DNA of 64,000 nucleotides. Origin: Calliphora vicina. Its lineage: Eukaryota > Arthropoda > Insecta > Diptera > Calliphoridae. The translations under genes and the position numbers were made by a program. The notes under the pieces are model-generated. The model did not search any database. It worked only from the letters and a program-made list of their open reading frames with translations, and was not told the origin of the DNA. The first letter of the stretch is position 1; every line of letters begins with the position of its first letter. Of the stretch, positions 56,707 through 64,000 are shown in pieces. The stretch spans positions 66,611,533 through 66,675,532 of the forward strand of contig NC_088780.1 in the NCBI RefSeq assembly GCF_958450345.1. Reading direction: 5' to 3'.

Positions 56707-56937
56707 ATGACCGACGATGACGTTTGTAAATTACTTTGTAATGGCGAAGGCATAAGTGACGACAGCATTGATGACATAGAGGACGAAAGCGATAATTGTG
56801 AGGAACAAGGTGACATGTTGAATGAAAAGAAAGGTCGTATGCAGCTTTTTACAGATGAAGAAGATATGAATCAGAGTGATATTGATTTCAATTTATCCGT
56901 TCAGGACTACTTTCTCAACATGATCAATTTTTTTTAA
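56707..56937 (+). CDS. Acidic ORF, unit 2
   Basis: Same ORF as 45428-45658 with one amino-acid difference (DDIVDES becomes DDIEDES). The frame stays open in all three units. Units this recent would be expected to share it whether or not it is used. Confidence 0.3.
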   Translation: MTDDDVCKLLCNGEGISDDSIDDIEDESDNCEEQGDMLNEKKGRMQLFTDEEDMNQSDIDFNLSVQDYFLNMINFF

Positions 56938-57439
56938 TATTTAAGGTAATATTTAAATGAAATCAGTCGATTTGAAAATTCTTAAAAAATAAAAGTTGAG
57001 AAAAAGTATTTTTTTTTACTTTTTCTGAAATTTGGGCGCTTCGAAAATTATTTTTTTTAATATGTTGTAGTGGAAATTTTTTTTTTCTTCATGCCAAAAG
57101 CTAGTTTAATATATCTTTCAAAACTAATAGATCACCCAAATCCCATTGCCAGGGAGTTTGCTGTCATTTGAGGGTCATAGACGACTGAGGCGATTGAAAA
57201 CACTGGATCTGGCCAGATAATCATTTAATGAGCACTCATGTTGGACATTGCAGCGGCAATAACAACTTTAGTTTTAGTTTAGGTTATGATTTTAATTTAT
57301 TGTAAATTTCTCAAAAGAAAGATTCAATATAAAAAAGATAAATAATGAAAAAAAAAAAATCCAAAAGCTATCGAAAAATCGATGGCACAATATCAATTGG
57401 TAATTCCACCCACCCTAATATACATATTTACATACATAT

Positions 57440-59793
57440 TAGGGTTCTATAGCTGAAACAAAAAGTCGACCTTTCGACTATTTTCGACTTTCCGACTATT
57501 TTCGACTTTTTTCAACTTTTTACCATTTCTTGTAAAAAATATATGATTTCTACATTTATTGATGCGCCTTTTGTAATGTTTAGCAATAAAAATGAAATTT
57601 ATCAAGGCGATAATAGTTAGAATCAAAGAATAATAACAAGAAGTGAAACGCTGTCAAAAAAACCTAAGTCGGTTGTCATAAAAAACCTAACTCTATGCAT
57701 GTATTGGTAACATTTTGTTTATATGTATTAGTTTTCAAACCACTTTCACCACACTCCTCAAACACACAGAGTTGTAAAAAAGCGACCTTAAAAATTATAA
57801 CAAAATTGTACTACAATTAAATTTAAAAAATTCAAACAATTTTCAAATTATTTAATGTATATTTGAACTGAAAAGACTATATGATTAGATTTTTCAGCTT
57901 TTTATTCCATAATTTCTGCAAAAATTAAATCTATTTGAATATTTTATTAATTTTTAATACTAAATTTTACAAGTGTGTTTTTTTCAGTTTTAATTTCAAC
58001 ACCCAAAAATTAAAAGTCAAAATAATTAAAAAAAAATATTTTTCGTTTGTGCGAAATATACATGTTTCGGTTATTTTAATGGTTTATATGTGTGGAAAAA
58101 AATAAAAGAATATTATGTGTCTGTGAAAAAGTGTGTTAGAATTGCAAATTTATTGCAATTTTCAAGAAAAAGCTTTGAAGTCAAATCTCTCTCTCAGGTG
58201 TGTTGAATTCACATCAGTGTTGCCACCAGGAAAATTATAAACTACACATGCCTCATTCCTAATTTACACATACGTGAAAAAATTACACATGTAATTTTCG
58301 TGATCACAATAGGACAAATTATCCTATTGCGAATACTAGATTTTTAAAACATATGTACATGAAGACAAAAGTTTTATCCCAGTGGACTATTTTCACTTGC
58401 GCAGATTTTAATTTATTCAGGAATTGGATATATGAAATTATTAAAGCAAAGTCAGCAATCTCTTTTTTTAGTGAACTTTTCTAATTTAATGAATTCTTGA
58501 GATCAGTTAAATATGTCAATCCCAAAAAAGATTTTAACAAATATTAATCAATGTTCATTCGGAGATTGTTCCATTGGATATTTTTACATTTCTATTAAAA
58601 ATTTAACAATATTTAAAAAAATAGCACCTAAGTGATATTTATATGGATAGCAAAAACAAAATTTCAAAAATTTGTTTTTGTTTTATATACAAAATTTTCA
58701 AATTATGAATGGCAAATCAATGCCTGAATTTTGGTGCGTTTGTTCTGTTCAGAATTTGTTATTTACAAAACAAAATAAAATTTTTTAAATTTTGGTGACG
58801 TGATTTACAAAATTAGGGACTAAGTGCTCTGAAATCAGTTTTGTTTTCAGTTTCAAATAGGCTTAATTTAGACAAAATTAAATATTTTTACTATTTGTTT
58901 AAAAATTATAGCGAGAGAGAAAAAAAGTAAATGAACACTTTCCCAGTAAAATCTTAGTAAGTAAATAAATGTATAATTTTTGTAACGTTTATATTTTTAA
59001 AATATTGCGAACAACATAGCAATAATCTCTAAATTACTTATCGTATTTTTCTGCAAACTTTAATGTTAATTTAGTTCAAACTTGATTCATATCTTCATAA
59101 ATATAATTCCATTATACTGAGTAACAAACGAGTACAATATAATAAATATGAATACATTTTGAGATACTGGATTTGTTATTTATCAACTAAAATAGAGGAT
59201 ATAGCTACTTTCCTTCATATAAACGTACATATTTATTTTCAGTCGGTTTTGAAATCTGAACAATACTAAAAATGATTGAAGACATACATTGACAATATAC
59301 TTATTTTGGATATAATTGGAATTTAAAATTACACATGAATTACACATTCATTCAATTACACATGGGCTACACATCCAAGCTAAAATTACACACAATATGT
59401 GTAATTACACATGAAGTGGCAACACAGATTCACATACTACTTGTATGTGAGAAGAGAGAGAAGTTGTTGTTGAAGAAAAATTGAGAGGCTTCCCTTCTTG
59501 TTATTCTTTGGTTAGAATAATGTTGTAAGCATTTTGTGTAGAAAAAAGCTTTATTTTATAAACATTTATGTATTTATTATTTACATTATTAGCATACAAT
59601 CTAACGTTATTTAACAATCTAACGTCGACTTTTATCGATTATTCGACTTTTTTCGACTTTTATCGACTATTTTCGACTATTCGACTTTTGAGATAACATA
59701 ATCGATTGTTCGACTTTTTTCCGACCAAAAAGTCGATTTCGACTTTTTTCAGGAAATAGTCGATTGTTCGAACAATCGACTTATAGAACCCTA
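57440..59793. mobile_element. hAT-like element family 5, unit 3
   Basis: 2354 bp, flanked by ATACATAT (57432-57439 and 59794-59801). Uninterrupted apart from the nested hAT element. Confidence 0.9.
58215..59427. mobile_element. Nested hAT element family 6, unit 3
   Basis: Copy of 41194-42406 at the same nested position, with the same ATTCACAT flanks. Confidence 0.9.
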
Positions 59794-60299
59794 ATACATA
59801 TGTATGTATGTATGTATGCATGTAAATAAAGAAAGAATTAAAAGTAATAAATTAAAATTAAATACTAAAAACATTGCCACTTTATTTCGTTTTTGAGCTT
59901 ACGGATTTGGCCAATTCCAAACCTTTACAGATCTGTATATAATTATGAAAATCTATACAAGATTACTCTAAATTTGTTTGTATTAATATTTTAGCTCTAA
60001 TCAGGTCCAATGAGAATCGGGTTTTTTTTAGTATAGATATTGTTTAAAATAGGAAAAACTCTTTCACATAAACATACAACTTTTCTAAAATTCTCGAATT
60101 CATTCCTTTCACCTTTGGTAAACAAAATAGGACCATATCATTTGACAAATCTCTTGACATTTGTTTATAAGCTTCACGAAGGCAGCAGTAGTAATCGAAG
60201 TAATCGATACATACATATATAGTTCATCGTTATCTATTTTTTCAGATATTTCAAGCTTTTGTAAATCTTCCCAAGAAAATAGGACATTTTATAAATTTA

Positions 60300-61052
60300 A
60301 CAAGTAAGAAAGTATGGTCGGTCAAGCCCGACCATATAATACCCTACACCAAGTAAATGAGTAAAAATATTTTTCTTTTAAAATTTCAATAATTTATATT
60401 TTTGAGTGATTTTCGGAAGTGGGCCTTATATGGGAGCTATGACCAATTATGGACCGATCACCATAAAATTAGGTGATTTATGTCTATATTAAAGTTAACT
60501 ATGTTGAATTTTGTGTGTATACCAACATTTTTAAGCGATTTATGCACGTTAAAGTGATTTTCGGAAGCGGGTCTATATGGGAGCTATGACTAATTATGGA
60601 CCGATCGTAACAAAATTTGGTGACATGAATTTTGTATATATAAAACTTATTTGGAGCGAAATTTGTGTAGATACATAGATAAATTAAACATTTATGACCG
60701 ATAAAGTCCAATTTCGAGGGGACATTTGTATGGGGGATAGGTGAAATAATGGACCGATTTCAGCCAGTTTCAATAGGCTTGGTCCTTGGGCCGAAAAAGT
60801 AATATGTACCAAATTTGATCGAAATATCTTCAAAATTGCGACCTGTACTCTGCGCACAAGGTTTACATGGACAGCCAGCCAGCCAACCAGACGGACGGAC
60901 GGACGGACGGACGGACATCGTTTAATCGACTCAGAAAGTGATTCTAAGTCGATCGGTATACTTTAAGGTGGGTGTTAGACTAATATTTTTGGGCGTTACA
61001 AACATCTGCACAAACGCATAATACCCTCCCCACTATGGTGGTGTAGGGTATA
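60300..61052. mobile_element. DINE-like repeat, unit 3
   Basis: Same insertion as in unit 2. Four bases shorter through changes in the CCAG (fewer) and GACG (more) microsatellite counts. Confidence 0.88.
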
Positions 61053-61632
61053 AAAATGCTATTTTTTAAAAAAGAGGAGTCATCACTAAAGTCGTTTTTA
61101 AAAAGTTTTGTGTTCATCAGGCGAAATATTTTTTCAAAATGCTGTTAACTTTAGTGCCAAATAATGTGTTACGTATTCTACATTTAAGGCTACTCATAAG
61201 TACGGTCATTATATCGTGCAATTCTAAAACTATACAATAGTCATTCTCAAGACCTGTAAATTCCTGCATTATGTTTTGCATCTGACAGATAATCAGAAAT
61301 TCCATATGACAAGTGTTCCCATAAAACTATTTGTCATTTATTTTGTTTCTTTCTTCAAATAATACATACACTTTTTACATAAGTTATTACTGTGTATTAA
61401 TTAGAGTAAGTAAATTTTCATTTATGGATATTATTGTAGAAAATTTCTATTTAGCTGGACAAATTAAATTTTAGCTTGAAACTAGCCAGACATCAAAAAA
61501 GCTGGACAATCCAGCCAAGTCCTGGCAACCCTAATTCTGTTGTTGTTAACTGTGGCTATAAAAACACTAATGTCTTTCATTATGTTTCAATTGGTATATA
61601 TTTATTTTCGATTCGATTTCTGAAAAATTAAA

Positions 61633-62486
61633 ATTTTGAGTTGTGTCACTTTTGAACTGGGTGTGCGATATATCCGTATTTATTTGTGTATGAGATCTTG
61701 TCTTTATAGGATACTGTTAACCTATTCGCAGGTATGGCCAAAAAAATTATTTTGTTTTAACGGATGTTTCGAATCTCTATTTTCAAATTTTTAAAAATTT
61801 TGTTAAACAAATTTCAATTTTGTTAAACAAATGATCAAACAATTATAAAGACAAAAACTCATACACAAGTAAATACGGATATATGTATTTTAAATAAAAA
61901 TTTGCTTTTATTTTAATTTTTCTCAAAATATTGTATTCTAAATTTCTTGTTCAAATGGCCTGAGACACGTTAATGGTCTGGGGAATTTTTAATAACTTTA
62001 ACACTTTTTAACCAATTTTTCTCATTTAATCTCATTTCAACGTCAATTACGTACACATTTCGATTCTTTGGAATTAAATTGCAAAAGTTTTTATTTAGTA
62101 GCAATTTTTCTACAAAAACTGAAAAATATGCATTTTATCCGAATTTTAGCGATAATACAGTTTTTGGAACATTTTCACCCGAAGGAGATACAGGGTTAAT
62201 CTCCAATTTTCATTAATTTTATATATAAATAGGCCACACGTTTTTTTTGTGGTACATTTTTAAGTATGTTATTGTCCACCAATATTGAAGAAACATATAC
62301 GGTTTAAAAGTTTTTTTTCTGTAAATATGCACAATATAAAAAAAATATTTAAAAATTCTTTCCATAAAAGTGTTAAAAAGTGTTGTAAAAGTGGTTGAAT
62401 TTCGGCCACCAGGCGAACCTAGTATATATTAATCTACATATTTCTGGAAAACAACGCAGAAAATTAAGGAGTTTCACCTATTTATC
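61633..62486 (+). repeat. Family B segment, unit 3
   Basis: Copy of 43855-44710 in the tandem array. Confidence 0.75.
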
Positions 62487-63205
62487 TATATATATAACTA
62501 GCTGAAAACGGTCCGCGTTGCTGGTCTTTAGAAAACATCTGTTTTATATTGCATCTCGATCACGATTTTAATATAGAGTGTTGGACATAGTCGGTGATCC
62601 ACCATTCAATCTTAATTAGCACTTTAATGCCCCTGGTATCTTTAAAGATACAACTATTCAAAAAATTAACACGTATTAAGTTTCGACTAAAATAGGTTAA
62701 AGTCTTGTTTATATTGTTTATTATATAACAGGCCATAATTGAAAAAAAATAATTAGAATTCTGTTTGATCTAGGCTATAAAAAACTTACATAAAAATAAA
62801 AAAAAAAATATTATAAATACCCTTGATTATTTTTAGTAATAAATATTATAATGGTTGAACATTTACAACTATAAAAAATATTAGATTGTGGTAAAATCAG
62901 TTCTTAATTGTTAGTTCACTATTTTAATGAGTTCCTGACTATAGATTCTTCCCTGGACAGTATTAATCGGTTGTAAATTTTAAGATACATTGGGCACTAG
63001 TAGCAAAAGTTTAATTTTCGTTACACTCTTATATTTTACTGATTAGTTGTGTATTTCCATTTATGCTTTTATCTTTGAAAGAGAAGGATTGACACTTAGT
63101 GTATACTGGAATGCTTTTATATTGTTTTTATAAGATATTATAATTAAGTTTTTAATGTAATTCATTACCGTATTGAGACATTTTAATAAATATGGTAGAA
63201 AAATA

Positions 63206-63436
63206 ATGACCGACGATGACGTTTGTAAATTACTTTGTAATGGCGAAGGCATAAGTGACGACAGCATTGATGACATAGAGGACGAAAGCGATAATTGTGA
63301 GGAACAAGGTGACATGTTGAATGAAAAGAAAGGTCGTATGCAGCTTTTTACAGATGAAGAAGATATGAATCAGAGTGATATTGATTTCAATTTATCCGTT
63401 CAGGACTACTTTCTCAACATGATCAATTTTTTTTAA
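63206..63436 (+). CDS. Acidic ORF, unit 3
   Basis: Identical in sense to the unit 2 copy (DDIEDES form). Its stop is again formed at the unit junction. Confidence 0.3.
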   Translation: MTDDDVCKLLCNGEGISDDSIDDIEDESDNCEEQGDMLNEKKGRMQLFTDEEDMNQSDIDFNLSVQDYFLNMINFF

Positions 63437-64000
63437 TATTTAAGGTAATATTTAAATGAAATCAGTCGATTTGAAAATTCTTAAAAAATAAAAGTTGAGA
63501 AAAAGTATTTTTTTTTACTTTTTCTGAAATTTGGGCGCTTCGAAAATTATTTTTTTTAATATGTTGTAGTGGAAATTTTTTTTTTCTTCATGCCAAAAGC
63601 TAGTTTAATATATCTTTCAAAACTAATAGATCACCCAAATCCCATTGCCAGGGAGTTTGCTGTCATTTGAGGGTCATAGACGACTGAGGCGATTGAAAAC
63701 ACTGGATCTGGCCAGATAATCATTTAATGAGCACTCATGTTGGACATTGCAGCGGCAATAACAACTTTAGTTTTAGTTTAGGTTATGATTTTAATTTATT
63801 GTAAATTTCTCAAAAGAAAGATTCAATATAAAAAAGATAAATAATGAAAAAAAAAAAATCCAAAAGCTATCGAAAAATCGATGGCACAATATCAATTGGT
63901 AATTCCACCCACCCTAATATACATATTTACATACATATTAGGGTTCTATAGCTGAAACAAAAAGTCGACCTTTCGACTATTTTCGACTTTCCGACTATTT
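63435..64000. repeat. Tandem unit 4, cut by the window end
   Basis: First 566 bp of a fourth unit; it has the long A run of units 2 and 3. The array extends beyond the window. Confidence 0.95.
63939..64000. mobile_element. hAT-like element family 5, unit 4, left end only
   Basis: TAGGGTTCTATAGC and the first TTTCGAC repeats; the rest lies beyond the window. Confidence 0.88.

Larger units (their letters stand above)
45657..56935. repeat. Tandem unit 2 (11279 bp with insertions)
   Basis: Same unit plus a 4.77-kb Jockey element with an 8-bp target duplication and a 757-bp DINE-like repeat. Differences from unit 1 include a longer A run near 46070 (also in units 3 and 4) and a GAG insertion after the DINE site. 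Confidence 0.95.
56936..63434. repeat. Tandem unit 3 (6499 bp)
   Basis: Carries the same DINE-like insertion as unit 2 but no Jockey element. By eye it is almost identical to unit 2 outside that insertion. Confidence 0.95.

Noticed and set aside
39918..64000. Tandem array dismissed as pure assembly error
   Set aside because: Units differ in insertions, indels and single bases in a nested pattern that an artefactual repeat would not create; still worth long-read confirmation.

Overview
The window is an AT-rich, gene-poor stretch of an insect nuclear genome, most likely a brachyceran and probably calyptrate fly. The evidence is indirect: DINE-1/Helentron-like repeats with TATACCC ends and GTCTGTC/GACGGAC microsatellites, a Jockey-clade retrotransposon carrying a fly-type internal promoter motif, and many hAT and Tc1/pogo remnants. 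I found no host protein gene, no convincing functional tRNA or rRNA gene, no CRISPR array and no prokaryotic signal. Nearly every coding trace belongs to a transposable element.

Layout. 1-10642: a 3.4-kb block is present twice in direct orientation (1-3437 and 7206-10642). Each copy carries a non-autonomous hAT element (480-2588; 7685-9793) with a DINE-like insertion, then a second hAT element that is complete only in copy B (9905-10822). The spacer holds hairpins, a foldback and a hAT-like MITE (6718-7162). 10892-11625 is an inverted copy of the first hAT family that lacks the DINE and so shows its empty site. 11626-17774 holds fragments of an uncharacterised repeat (called family B here), a Tc1 MITE fragment and a TIR element (13791-17031) split by a 2.4-kb DINE-like element.

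17775-31116: a hAT remnant, then a decayed Ty3/Gypsy LTR retrotransposon on the minus strand (19790-31116). Its 5' LTR is split by about 5.2 kb of nested repeats: a 112-113-bp tandem array that itself received a hAT element (which received a DINE-like element) and a pogo/Tigger-like element. 31117-39917: foldbacks, a pogo-like element, a TA-flanked TIR element with a tRNA-like segment, a Tc1-like DD34E pseudogene, a second copy of the hAT-like MITE, a 3' stub of a non-LTR element, a Tc1 MITE and a small TIR MITE.

39918-64000: a tandem array of a 5.74-kb unit (three units and the start of a fourth). Every unit holds a 2354-bp hAT-like element with a second hAT element nested in it, plus a family B segment and an acidic ORF. 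Units 2 and 3 share a DINE-like insertion that unit 1 lacks. Only unit 2 has a full-length Jockey-clade retrotransposon (46338-51106, minus strand) with two intact ORFs. This gives a relative chronology: hAT, nested hAT, first unit duplication, DINE, second duplication, Jockey.

The genes do not form a pathway. The only apparently competent autonomous element is the Jockey element. The most useful observations are the datable tandem array, the near-identical Jockey copy, hAT families each with its own subterminal repeat motif, and the roughly 153-bp internal periodicity shared by the DINE-like repeats. I did not find a convincing new molecular system.
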